A DNA stretch of 13,449 nt from an uncultured Halieaceae bacterium (GCA_913063005.1 CAJXZI010000031.1:1-13449), one strand, 5' to 3'; positions 1 through 6,297 are shown, counted from the first letter of the stretch. The notes: generated by a model not told the origin, from the sequence alone. Numbers and translations are program-made.

Positions 1-164
1 TACCTGCCCGAGGTGCCTATCGATCCGTGGGGCCGGGAGTACCTTTACTTGTCACCTGGGGAGTATGGTGAGGTCGATATTACTCACTCGGTGCAGATGG
101 CTTGCCCGGTGGAGAAGACCAGAGTGCCGATATCGGCAATTGGGGTGAGGGCGACGACGCCTAG
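1..164 (+). CDS. gspG: Type II secretion major pseudopilin GspG, C-terminal part, frame apparently broken
   Basis: This is the last ~54 codons of the major pseudopilin, which polymerises into the periplasmic T2SS pseudopilus. Frame 1 reads YLPEVPIDPWGREYLYLSPGEYGEVDI up to base 81, the typical GspG C-terminal region (PxDPWG, YxSPG, GxxD). After base 81 frame 1 loses all similarity and would stop at 175-177. The next frame instead reads LGADGLPGGED, then SADIGNWGEGDDA, and stops with TAG at 162-164. That is exactly the expected calcium-binding GspG tail. One extra T next to base 81 would join the halves as DIYSLGADG. The N terminus lies beyond the window. The identity is clear. Whether the single-base loss is biological or an error close to the window edge cannot be decided here. 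Confidence 0.85.
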
Positions 165-187
165 AGTCATTCGCTAAAGGTTCTATT

Positions 188-193
188 AGGGAG
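188..193 (+). promoter_or_regulatory. Ribosome binding site of gspH
   Basis: The sequence agggag lies 8 bases before the GTG at 202. This supports GTG 202 as the gspH start and gives a 7-residue prepilin leader. Confidence 0.6.
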
Positions 194-201
194 CTTGAGA
201 C

Positions 202-777
202 GTGGACCGTATTCAGCGGGGATTTAGCCTCATTGAAATGCTGGCGGTCGTGTTCGTGGTGGTTCTTTTGACCTCCCTTGTGAGCCTTAATGTGGGCACG
301 GGTGGTGCGGATATCAACCGCGAAAACAAGGTTCGCGAGGTCGCGGCCATGTTGAGCTATGCGCTGACCGAGGCCGAGCTTAGCGGTACCGATCATGGAC
401 TACTGATTCATCGTCTTGCCGAGGGTGACTCTGCCTATCGAGGGCTATGGCTAAGGCGTTATGACCAAGGCTGGGCGCCACCACTATCACTCAACGATGC
501 CTTTGAGGACCTCGAGTTTGAGCCGGGGGTTGAGCTTGAATTGCAGCTTGAAGAGCAGCCGCTCGTCGATTTCGAAATTCTCGAAGAGGACACCAATCCG
601 CCACCGCAGATCATTTTATTTGCGGGCGGCGAGGTAACGCCGGGTGAGCTGACGTGGATCGATGATCGAACGGGTGATCTTCTCTACACGCTCCGCTGGG
701 ATCTCTTTGGAAGGATGGAGTTTTTACCCAGAGGCTTAGAGCCCGACGAATTTTTAGAGGAGCGTTTTGTTGATTAA
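202..777 (+). CDS. gspH: Type II secretion minor pseudopilin GspH
   Basis: This is a minor pseudopilin of the T2SS, placed at the tip complex with I, J and K. The GTG start gives a short basic leader MDRIQRG followed by FSLIEMLAVVFVVVLL. That is the type IV prepilin signal: the peptidase cuts after Gly7, Phe becomes the N-methylated residue, and Glu at mature +5 is present. The hydrophobic N-terminal helix runs to about residue 30. It continues into a helical region (VREVAAMLSYALTEAEL) and a beta-rich globular domain, as in GspH. The length of 191 residues is usual. The gene lies 38 bases after the presumed gspG stop, and the order G-H-I-J-K agrees. The C terminus is acidic (DEFLEERFVD). A strong aggag sits in its last codons and could serve a downstream TTG. 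Confidence 0.9.
   Translation: MDRIQRGFSLIEMLAVVFVVVLLTSLVSLNVGTGGADINRENKVREVAAMLSYALTEAELSGTDHGLLIHRLAEGDSAYRGLWLRRYDQGWAPPLSLNDAFEDLEFEPGVELELQLEEQPLVDFEILEEDTNPPPQIILFAGGEVTPGELTWIDDRTGDLLYTLRWDLFGRMEFLPRGLEPDEFLEERFVD
758..775 (+). promoter_or_regulatory. Possible ribosome binding site and TTG start of an elongated gspI frame
   Basis: An aggag at 758-762 is followed by TTG codons at 767 and 770, overlapping the gspH stop (775-777). The frame opened here runs without a stop through the 15-base repeat array into gspI. It may be the translational entry for a long GspI, or only the relic of a once adjacent gspI start. Confidence 0.3.
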
Positions 778-781
778 CCGC

Positions 782-1057
782 GCTTACTCAAAACAAACAA
801 GTTTGCGAGGAAGGCACCCCCAAGTAACCCAGCCTCGTAAAGAGCCTTCTCGCATCGGGTCTTCTGCCAACTGGCCGTTTCACAACAGGCCCTCACAATT
901 AGAGCCTTCCCTAACAGAGCAGCTCTGTAGAGCCCCGTTCCCACGAGAGTCCTCCCAAAGCAAGCTTCTCCAAAATAAGCTTTCTCAAAAAATATGCTCA
1001 CAAAAGGGTTCTTTTCAAAAACTTGAACCCGCTCAGAAAAGCGAGTCCTTTGAGGGA
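782..1057 (+). repeat. Degenerate 15-base tandem repeat array between gspH and gspI
   Basis: From 782 to 1021 the sequence divides into 16 consecutive units of exactly 15 bases, with two looser, longer units up to about 1057. Well-kept units are gagccttctcgcatc (842), gagccttccctaaca (902), gagtcctcccaaagc (947), aagcttctccaaaat (962), aagctttctcaaaaa (977) and ggttcttttcaaaaa (1007). The consensus is close to gagccttctcaaaaa. There are no unique spacers and no long perfect repeats, so this is not a CRISPR array or a recent microsatellite. Because 15 is a multiple of 3, the array is open in frame with gspI and also open on the minus strand. It is related to the array at 3381-3720. The function is unknown. 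Confidence 0.75.
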
Positions 1058-1111
1058 AACGAGCTGTTTGGGAGAAAGATCGTTCGACAAGCGCGCTTCT
1101 TAAAGTCAGTT

Positions 1112-1531
1112 ATGGGCAGACGGGGCGCTCAATTTGGGTGTGCCCAGAGAGGTTTTACGCTGATCGAGGTGATGGTAGCGCTTACAGTCGTTGCTGTGAC
1201 GCTTCCAGCCTTGCTGTTTCTCTTATCGCAACAGATTGACGGCACGGCTTATTTGCGTGATCGCTCGGTTGCACAGTGGGTTGCCGCAGATCGTGTCGCT
1301 GAGGTGCGCCTTGCCGTGGCAAAGCAACAGCGAGCCAGTAAAGGCGTGATTGCAGGCGAGTCAGAGCGTGCGGGTCGCACGTGGTATTGGCGTAGCGATA
1401 TTCAGGAGACGCCTATCCCCGGCTTTATGCGTTTGACAGTCACCGTGACCTCCGAGGATGCCGAGGACGATTCGGTGCTTTACACCCTGGATGCCTTTTT
1501 GAATGCTGAGGTGGGTAATGCATCGAGATAG
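1112..1531 (+). CDS. gspI: Type II secretion minor pseudopilin GspI
   Basis: This is a minor pseudopilin that nucleates the tip complex with J and K. The ATG at 1112 gives a 14-residue leader MGRRGAQFGCAQRG and then FTLIEVMVALTVVAVTLPALLF, the prepilin peptidase site with Glu at mature +5 and a hydrophobic helix. The 139-residue product fits the family. The region YLRDRSVAQWVAADRVAEVRL is characteristic of GspI (the A..WVAxDRVAE block). The same frame is open upstream to TTG 767, which would add 115 residues, almost all encoded by the 15-base repeats. I prefer ATG 1112 because prepilin leaders are normally short, although no good ribosome binding site precedes it (taaag only). The end overlaps gspJ by 14 bases. 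Confidence 0.85.
   Translation: MGRRGAQFGCAQRGFTLIEVMVALTVVAVTLPALLFLLSQQIDGTAYLRDRSVAQWVAADRVAEVRLAVAKQQRASKGVIAGESERAGRTWYWRSDIQETPIPGFMRLTVTVTSEDAEDDSVLYTLDAFLNAEVGNASR
1508..1515 (+). promoter_or_regulatory. Ribosome binding site of gspJ
   Basis: The sequence gaggtggg ends 2 bases before ATG 1518, and its gagg core sits 6 bases before it. This favours ATG 1518 over the in-frame ATG at 1503. Confidence 0.5.
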
Positions 1532-2234
1532 GGTTGCAGTGCCAAGTTGGGTGAGGGTGAGAGAGCGGGGAGTCGGAGCAGCAGAAAAAGCCCAGCAACA
1601 GGGCTTTACCCTTGTCGAAGTGCTGATCGCGATGGCGATTACAGCATTTGTCTCGGTGCTTTCTTATCAGACCTTATCCACTGCGATAACGGGTATTGAA
1701 TCCGCGCGGGAGGCCTCAGAGCGTCTTCACGAAATTAATCGAGCCTTTACCGTCATGTCGCGCGACATCAGGCAAATAGCAAACCGACCTGTTATCGATG
1801 AGTTTGGACAGCTTGCCTCAGCAGTCTCCGGTGGACCGCTTGCACGTGATCCATTGCGGCTCACGCGCTCGGGATGGCACAACAGCACGGGCGCGCCGCG
1901 CAGCACCTTGCAGCGAGTGGCCTATCGTCTCGAGGAAGGGCAGCTGCTACGACTGACTTACCCGGTGCTTGACCGGACCACGGCAATCGAGCCCATTGAA
2001 ACTGTCTTGCTGGACGACGTGGATACGCTTGAGTTTAGATTCCTGCCGACTGTCAACGAGCTCGAGGTCGATCGTAATCAGGCGATTGATAGACGATATT
2101 GGCAGGAAAACTGGTTGGCAGAAGTTGGTTTTACCAATCAGCTAATCACGCCTCCGGCTGCGATCGAAATGCGCATTACCCTCGCTGACTGGGGTGAATT
2201 GGAGCGGCTTTATGTCATGCCCGCTTTCGAATAA
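1518..2234 (+). CDS. gspJ: Type II secretion minor pseudopilin GspJ
   Basis: This is a minor pseudopilin of the I-J-K tip complex. From ATG 1518 it has a 29-residue leader ending QQQG, then FTLVEVLIAMAITAFVSVLSY with the +5 Glu and the N-terminal helix. GspJ-typical stretches follow: LHEINRAFTVMSRDIRQI with NRPVIDEFG after it, VAYRLEEGQLLRLTYPVLDR, and VLLDDVDTLEFRFL. The product is 238 residues, the usual size. It overlaps the end of gspI by 14 bases and its stop lies inside gspK, which suggests translational coupling along the pseudopilin genes. The leader is longer than average, and several GTG codons within it are alternative starts. Confidence 0.9.
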   Translation: MHRDRVAVPSWVRVRERGVGAAEKAQQQGFTLVEVLIAMAITAFVSVLSYQTLSTAITGIESAREASERLHEINRAFTVMSRDIRQIANRPVIDEFGQLASAVSGGPLARDPLRLTRSGWHNSTGAPRSTLQRVAYRLEEGQLLRLTYPVLDRTTAIEPIETVLLDDVDTLEFRFLPTVNELEVDRNQAIDRRYWQENWLAEVGFTNQLITPPAAIEMRITLADWGELERLYVMPAFE

Positions 2235-3333
2235 GTTGCAGCGTGCTAGGCGGTCTCAGCGAGGGGCGGCCTTGGTCATAGCGCTCTTGGTCTTCGCACT
2301 GGCCGCTGCGCTGATGGTGGGGGTCCAGCGAGACTTTACGCTTCAGCTACAGCGCAGCACCAATACGTTTTTTGCCGAGCAGGGCTGGTCATTTCTATTG
2401 GGTGCGGAGTCACTCGCCGAGTTAGCCTTGCGGCTCGATGCGGATGAGGATGGTCGCAGCGAGGCACCTGTGGATTCACTTCTAGAGGTTTGGGCACAGC
2501 CGCAGGCGCCATTTCCGCTTGATGGTATCGGCTTTTTGAGCGGCGACCTTTACGATCTGCAAGGTAGATTTAACCTGAATGGCCTGGTGGCGTCTTCGCG
2601 CCAAACTACAGATCAACGCTCTGGTGACGGAGGGGCTACCGGGCAAGAGTCGGTGGGCGGAGATCAGGGTGTTGCGCCGCCCGCTAGCGAATCGAATGAT
2701 CCATCAAAGCGATTAAACACGCAGCAGCGTGTATTCCTCCGGCTTTTACTCTCTATCGAGGAAGCGGGGCTTGATCGTGCAGAGGCGACGCGACTGGTTG
2801 AGCGGGTGTCGGATTTCATTGATGCCGATCGGACTCCCCGCCTAGATGGGGCGGAATCCGAGGTCTACCTCGCCTCAGCGTTTCCTTATCGACCGCCCAA
2901 TAGGCCACTTGCCAGTGTCAGCGAATTGCGTGCCGTTGATGGAATAACGCCAGAACTGTACACGCTCATTGCACCTTTCTTGACAGTCTGGCCGGTCGAC
3001 GGAAGCAAAGTGAATGTGCTGACTGCGCCGCCTCAGCTCTTGGCCGCGCTGGCCGGCGACGATGCTTTCGAGCCGCTGGCGCCTCAAGAGGTCGCTCGGA
3101 TTGTTGAGTTAAGGGCGGAGGGTATGATCACCGATGTTGAGACATATTTATCGGACGCGTTATTCACTAACTCAACGACCACCGAGTTGCGTGAAATGAT
3201 TGATGTTAAGTCTGACTGGTTCTTACTGGACGCGCGGGTCGAGATTGCCGCGCGTGAGAGGCGGCTGTATAGCGTGCTTCACAGGCAAGGTCGCACGGTA
3301 TCTGTGGTACATCGTACTGAGGGCGAGCTGTGA
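2212..3333 (+). CDS. gspK: Type II secretion minor pseudopilin GspK
   Basis: This is the large minor pseudopilin that caps the pseudopilus tip. ATG 2212 lies 7 bases after ggag (2201-2204) and gives MSCPLSNKLQRARRSQRG, then AALVIALLVFALAAALMV. Glu +5 is absent, as is normal for GspK. An earlier GTG at 2194 is possible. Conserved GspK blocks are LYDLQGRFNLNGLV, VERVSDFIDADRTPR, YLASAFPYRPPNRPLASVSELRAV split across the middle, and KVNVLTAPPQLLAAL. The family alpha domain with its SAM-like fold lies in the middle. An unusual Gly/Ser/Gln/Asp-rich stretch of about 46 residues (bases 2590-2727) is inserted after FNLNGLV. The product is 373 residues, ordinary to slightly long for GspK. It overlaps gspJ by 23 bases. 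Confidence 0.9.
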   Translation: MSCPLSNKLQRARRSQRGAALVIALLVFALAAALMVGVQRDFTLQLQRSTNTFFAEQGWSFLLGAESLAELALRLDADEDGRSEAPVDSLLEVWAQPQAPFPLDGIGFLSGDLYDLQGRFNLNGLVASSRQTTDQRSGDGGATGQESVGGDQGVAPPASESNDPSKRLNTQQRVFLRLLLSIEEAGLDRAEATRLVERVSDFIDADRTPRLDGAESEVYLASAFPYRPPNRPLASVSELRAVDGITPELYTLIAPFLTVWPVDGSKVNVLTAPPQLLAALAGDDAFEPLAPQEVARIVELRAEGMITDVETYLSDALFTNSTTTELREMIDVKSDWFLLDARVEIAARERRLYSVLHRQGRTVSVVHRTEGEL

Positions 3334-3380
3334 TTCGTTGTAACGTTATCAGTGCAAACTGTTGGCGAGTCAAACTGCTT

Positions 3381-3720
3381 CGTAACAGCGCTTGGAGAGA
3401 GCACCTCGGTATAACGTCTCGAATTGGATTCTCAAAAAGGCACTCTGGAACACACCCTCGAAAAAGCGCCGTGAAAGGCTACCTCGAAAGAGCGCTTGGA
3501 AGAGAGCCTCAGTAGAGTGCTTTGTGAGACTGCCTTGAACGAGTGCCTGAAAGCGAATGCCTGAGAAGAGTGCCTTTTCGAGAGAGTGGTGTGAACCAGT
3601 GCTTTGTTTTAGGGAGTGTAGAGAGTGTGGAAAGTGGAGAAACTGTACAGAGTGCGTTGAAAAAGTGCTTCGACATAGCACCCCGAAATGGCGCTTCACA
3701 CTATGGCCTCGAGGACTCCT
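3381..3720 (+). repeat. Degenerate ~13-base tandem repeat array between gspK and gspL
   Basis: About 25 units spaced 12-15 bases apart (mostly 13) fill this stretch. The recurrent core is g-(t/c)-g-c-(c/t)-t-(t/c)-g-a-a-a. Examples are agcgcttggaagaga near 3491, gtgctttgtgaga near 3518, ctgccttgaacga near 3531, gtgcctgaaagcga near 3543, gtgcgttgaaaaa near 3652 and gtgcttcgacata near 3665. The middle (3605-3650) is more decayed, with short gagtgtaga / gtgtggaaa units. The consensus gtgccttgaaaga resembles the gagccttctcaaaaa unit at 782-1057, so the two arrays are probably one repeat family. The period is not a multiple of 3 and no convincing reading frame exists. The function is unknown. Confidence 0.7.
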
Positions 3721-3795
3721 AGTTTTCAGGCAGGTGCTTTTGGGTGTGACGCCTCGTTTTTTAGCATCCGGTGCGTCTTTAGAGGGGCCGTGAGG

Positions 3796-3809
3796 GTGAG
3801 TCTACTCAC
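3796..3809 (+). repeat. Inverted repeat upstream of gspL (gtgagt-ct-actcac)
   Basis: This is a perfect 6-base dyad with a 2-base centre. Its gtgag arm recurs in the hairpin at 3845-3862. It could be a regulator site or an RNA stem before gspL. No known operator is recognised. Confidence 0.4.
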
Positions 3810-3829
3810 ACGAACCTCTGAAGATCGCT

Positions 3830-3840
3830 TACACTATAGT
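3830..3840 (+). promoter_or_regulatory. Possible -10 element of a promoter for gspL-gspM-gspN
   Basis: The stretch tacactatagt contains two overlapping -10-like hexamers, tacact and tatagt. No good -35 is seen 17 bases upstream. It is placed suitably, just after the repeat-filled gap and before gspL, so a separate promoter for gspLMN is plausible but unproven. Confidence 0.3.
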
Positions 3841-3844
3841 TAAG

Positions 3845-3862
3845 GCTCACCTTGGGGTGAGC
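3845..3862 (+). other. Hairpin in the gspL leader (7-bp stem, ttgg loop)
   Basis: gctcacc-ttgg-ggtgagc forms a perfect 7-base-pair stem with a 4-base loop just before gspL. It contains the earliest possible gspL start (GTG 3857), which makes that codon an unlikely start and points to ATG 3872 or 3890. No U-run follows, so it is not a classical terminator. Confidence 0.55.
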
Positions 3863-3871
3863 AGAGGGTTA

Positions 3872-5041
3872 ATGAGGCCTGAGAGCTACATGCATACCGA
3901 AAATCCCAGTGTTGTGATTTGGCAGGATAATGTTCCTGTCTTGTGGCGAGCGGGCGCGCTTGAGGCGGAAGCGATTTCTGATGAAACCGTTTTACCCCAA
4001 AGCGTTGTGATTGGTCTCCCCAGCGACGATGTAAGAACTGCGGTACTCGAGGTATCTGCCGACGAGCGGAAGCACCTCGCGAGCTCACTGCCTTACATGA
4101 TGGAAGAGCAGGTAGCGGATGATGTCGAGGATCTGCACTTTGTCTCTGCGCCGATCGATGAAGAAGCCTATTTGGTTGCCTTTACTCGCAAGGCGCAGAT
4201 GGCGAATTGGATCGAGGCGCTCCCGGGCGCTGAAGAACTCAAACTGTTTAGCCCGGAAGCACTGTGCCTGCCAGTCAATGGGAACGAGTGCTGCATTGTT
4301 GTTCAGGGTCAAGAGGCGGTAATGCGCTGGAGCGAAAGCCAAGGCGCAAGAGTCGACCTCACGTTATTGTCGGTGGTGCTCGATTCATTACCTGATGCGC
4401 CCGGCTCTCTTGTTATATACGGCACTGATCGCGATGCCGTAATGGCCCATCTTAGTGACGAGCAAGCTTCGCGTGTTGACTGGCGACAGGGTGGGTGGGG
4501 TGCGCTCCTTATGCTGACGCAGGCGTCACCACCCATCAATCTTCGTCAAGGCGCCTTTGCGCCTCGTCTGCCGCTTGGCAAATGGTGGAATATTTGGAAG
4601 ACGGTGGCGATCGCGGCGGGAGTTGCGATGGCATTGCAATTTGTCGCTGATCTGGCGCAGTACCAAACATTGAAAAGCCACAACCTCGACCTGCGGTCAG
4701 CGATCCAAGAGAGCTACCGTAAAGCGAACCCACGGGGTGCTGTGGTGGATGTAGAAAAGCAGTTGAACCGACAACTTTCGGAGTTCGCTGGCGGAGACGG
4801 TGTTGCTGCGTTTACCCCTCGATTGGTCGACGTAGTAACAGCAACACTTGCACATGACGGACGCGTGACCTCAGTCAATTACAGCGCAGGGCAGCTTAGA
4901 CTCAATTTGACGGCTGATAACTTTGCGGCAGTTGAGCGGATTAGGCAGCAGCTCGAGCAGTCCGGCCTAAAGGCGACTTTAGAGACGTCGAACGCTCGCG
5001 GTGACGAAGTGCGCGCGCGTTTGCGCGTGGAGGTGTCATGA
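3872..5041 (+). CDS. gspL: Type II secretion inner-membrane platform protein GspL
   Basis: GspL is a bitopic inner-membrane protein that couples the cytoplasmic ATPase GspE to the platform and partners GspM. Counting from ATG 3872, residues ~10-230 form the cytoplasmic actin-like domain, with the family block LPYMMEEQVADDVEDLHF near residues 74-91. INLRQGAFAPRLPL then leads into a membrane helix (about 240-260). A periplasmic ferredoxin-like domain follows and ends ARLRVEVS. The 389-residue size is normal. The start is uncertain: ATG 3872 has agagggt very close upstream, ATG 3890 is also possible, and GTG 3857 is buried in a hairpin. The gene is separated from gspK by the repeat region and overlaps gspM in an atga arrangement. 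Confidence 0.9.
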   Translation: MRPESYMHTENPSVVIWQDNVPVLWRAGALEAEAISDETVLPQSVVIGLPSDDVRTAVLEVSADERKHLASSLPYMMEEQVADDVEDLHFVSAPIDEEAYLVAFTRKAQMANWIEALPGAEELKLFSPEALCLPVNGNECCIVVQGQEAVMRWSESQGARVDLTLLSVVLDSLPDAPGSLVIYGTDRDAVMAHLSDEQASRVDWRQGGWGALLMLTQASPPINLRQGAFAPRLPLGKWWNIWKTVAIAAGVAMALQFVADLAQYQTLKSHNLDLRSAIQESYRKANPRGAVVDVEKQLNRQLSEFAGGDGVAAFTPRLVDVVTATLAHDGRVTSVNYSAGQLRLNLTADNFAAVERIRQQLEQSGLKATLETSNARGDEVRARLRVEVS

Positions 5042-5508
5042 TGCGGGAGTGGTTTTACGCACAAACACAACGAGACCAGATAGCCCTGATAACGCTCGTA
5101 GCGGCGGTTGCTATCTACAGCCTCGTAGCCTTTGCCTTGATGCCTGCGAGCGAGGCACGCAGTCAGATGGCGGCGAACAATTCTGCGGCAGTCGCTCAGC
5201 TGGCGCGCGTTGAAGCGAAGGTAAGTCAATTATTGGACCTTCGAGCGAACAATGAGTCAGGTCAAAACCAAAACCTATCTTCCACACTGAGTGCCGCCGC
5301 TCAAAACGCCGGGCTTACCGTGAAGCGATTACAGCCCAATAGTCGTGGTGAAGTGCAGGTGCGTTTTGAAAGTGTTGAATTCGATGCGCTGCTCCAGTGG
5401 TTGCAGACTGTTGAGGGTAATGAGGGCTTGAGAATTGTCGACGCATCGGTCAGTGATGCCGGTCGATCGGGCGGTGTTAACGCCACACTTCGAGTTCGGG
5501 AGCAGTAG
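5038..5508 (+). CDS. gspM: Type II secretion platform protein GspM
   Basis: This is a small bitopic inner-membrane protein that stabilises GspL in the platform. A short cytoplasmic N terminus (MMREWFYAQTQRDQ) precedes one membrane helix (IALITLVAAVAIYSLVAFAL, about residues 15-34). A periplasmic coiled region (ARSQMAANNSAAVAQLARVEAKV) and a C-terminal ferredoxin-like domain follow. In the latter, LSSTLSAAAQNAGLTVKRLQ and VEFDALLQWLQTVE are typical of GspM. The 156-residue length fits the family. The start overlaps the gspL stop (atga). Because ggaggtg at 5029-5035 is only 2 bases before ATG 5038, the second ATG at 5041 may be the one used. The gene is joined to gspN by an overlap of one base. 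Confidence 0.88.
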   Translation: MMREWFYAQTQRDQIALITLVAAVAIYSLVAFALMPASEARSQMAANNSAAVAQLARVEAKVSQLLDLRANNESGQNQNLSSTLSAAAQNAGLTVKRLQPNSRGEVQVRFESVEFDALLQWLQTVEGNEGLRIVDASVSDAGRSGGVNATLRVREQ

Positions 5509-6248
5509 TGTCTGACCGTCGCCTTATCGCAGTCTCGGCTGCCGCACTGTTTTTGGTTTTATTGATTGCTCGACTGCCCGCGTCGATCGCCACGGCGTTA
5601 TTGCCGCCAACTGTTATCGCAACTAACCCGTCGGGAACACTGTGGCGAGGAAACGCGGCGCACGTACAGGTGAACATGAGCGGGCAATGGTTTGCTCTGG
5701 GCCGCGTTGAGTGGGCGTTACAACCGCTTGGCGTATTGCTTGGCGATGCGGTCATCCTGCGTTCTTCTTGGGGAAGTCAGAAGCTAGATATCGGCGCCGG
5801 TATTGAACTTAACGGCGATGTGACGGTGTCTGACGCGTCCATCCGAGCCGATATCTCTTGGGTGAGGAATCTGCTGCCGTTATTTATTGCCGGCGACTTG
5901 AACGCCGATATTGAAACGCTCCGGGTGAGCGCCTCTGGTACACCCGTGTTTATATCGGGGCGCGTTGTTTGGGAAGATGCTGCCTGGCAGGCGGTCGGGG
6001 GTGATGTTTCTTTAGGAACCTATGCTGTCGATATCGCAACAGACGACCAGGGTATTTCAGGTAAGGTTGTCACCCTCAAAGGTGCACTTGAACTCAACGG
6101 CGAATTTACGCTTCAGGGTAATCGCTATTCGGTTACGGCGGATCTGTCCGGGGCGGCAGCACGCAATGAGGCATTTCAACAAGCCATTGCCTTGATGGCG
6201 GTGCCGACAGAAAGTGGCTACCGCATCGATTTAAGCGGTACACTCTAG
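5508..6248 (+). CDS. gspN: Type II secretion protein GspN
   Basis: GspN is a poorly characterised T2SS component present in only some systems, with one N-terminal membrane anchor and a periplasmic body. It starts with GTG 5508, whose G is the last base of the gspM TAG stop; gggag at 5498-5502 is a good ribosome binding site. The hydrophobic segment is RLIAVSAAALFLVLLIARL (about residues 5-23). The diagnostic block NPSGTLWRGNAAHVQV is at about 40-55, and WALQPLGVLLGDAV follows. The rest is beta-rich with repeated short strands, as in GspN and the related AsmA/YhdP-like fold. The 246-residue length is normal. It is the last gsp gene here; no gspO or gspC-F lies in the window. Confidence 0.87.
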   Translation: MSDRRLIAVSAAALFLVLLIARLPASIATALLPPTVIATNPSGTLWRGNAAHVQVNMSGQWFALGRVEWALQPLGVLLGDAVILRSSWGSQKLDIGAGIELNGDVTVSDASIRADISWVRNLLPLFIAGDLNADIETLRVSASGTPVFISGRVVWEDAAWQAVGGDVSLGTYAVDIATDDQGISGKVVTLKGALELNGEFTLQGNRYSVTADLSGAAARNEAFQQAIALMAVPTESGYRIDLSGTL

Positions 6249-6264
6249 CCAGAGTGGGCTCTGG
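6241..6264 (+). other. Two mutually exclusive short hairpins at the end of gspN
   Basis: cactct-agcc-agagtg (6241-6256) and ccagag-tggg-ctctgg (6249-6264) are both perfect 6-bp stems with 4-base loops, and they share the middle agag segment. The first contains the gspN stop. No U-run follows, so termination is uncertain. The arrangement could separate gspN from the downstream hydrolase operon. Confidence 0.35.
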
Positions 6265-6297
6265 GGCCTTCCTACCAATAAAAAAAGCAAAAGTGAG

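Noticed and set aside
782..1057. CRISPR array
   Set aside because: Units are only 15 bases, contiguous and highly diverged, with no conserved repeats separated by unique spacers. No cas genes are nearby.
3330..3515. Small + strand frame starting at a GTG that overlaps the gspK stop
   Set aside because: It runs into the 13-base repeats, gives a basic sequence with no recognisable domain, and has no counterpart in T2SS operons. The overlap with the stop codon is weak evidence alone.
3370..3699. Minus-strand frame across the second array
   Set aside because: The repeat spacing is about 13 bases and so does not keep a reading frame. The apparent EKALF words occur at irregular intervals, and there is no convincing start.
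3557..3793. + strand frame with a Cys-rich CRECGKWRNCTEC stretch resembling a zinc finger
   Set aside because: The cysteines come from tgc/tgt codons in the recurring gtgct/gtgtg units, so the pattern is a product of the repeats. No start signal or domain context supports it.
4085..4342. Antisense frames within gspL and other core genes
   Set aside because: They are shadows of strong coding frames with clear family motifs on the other strand, and show no motif of their own.
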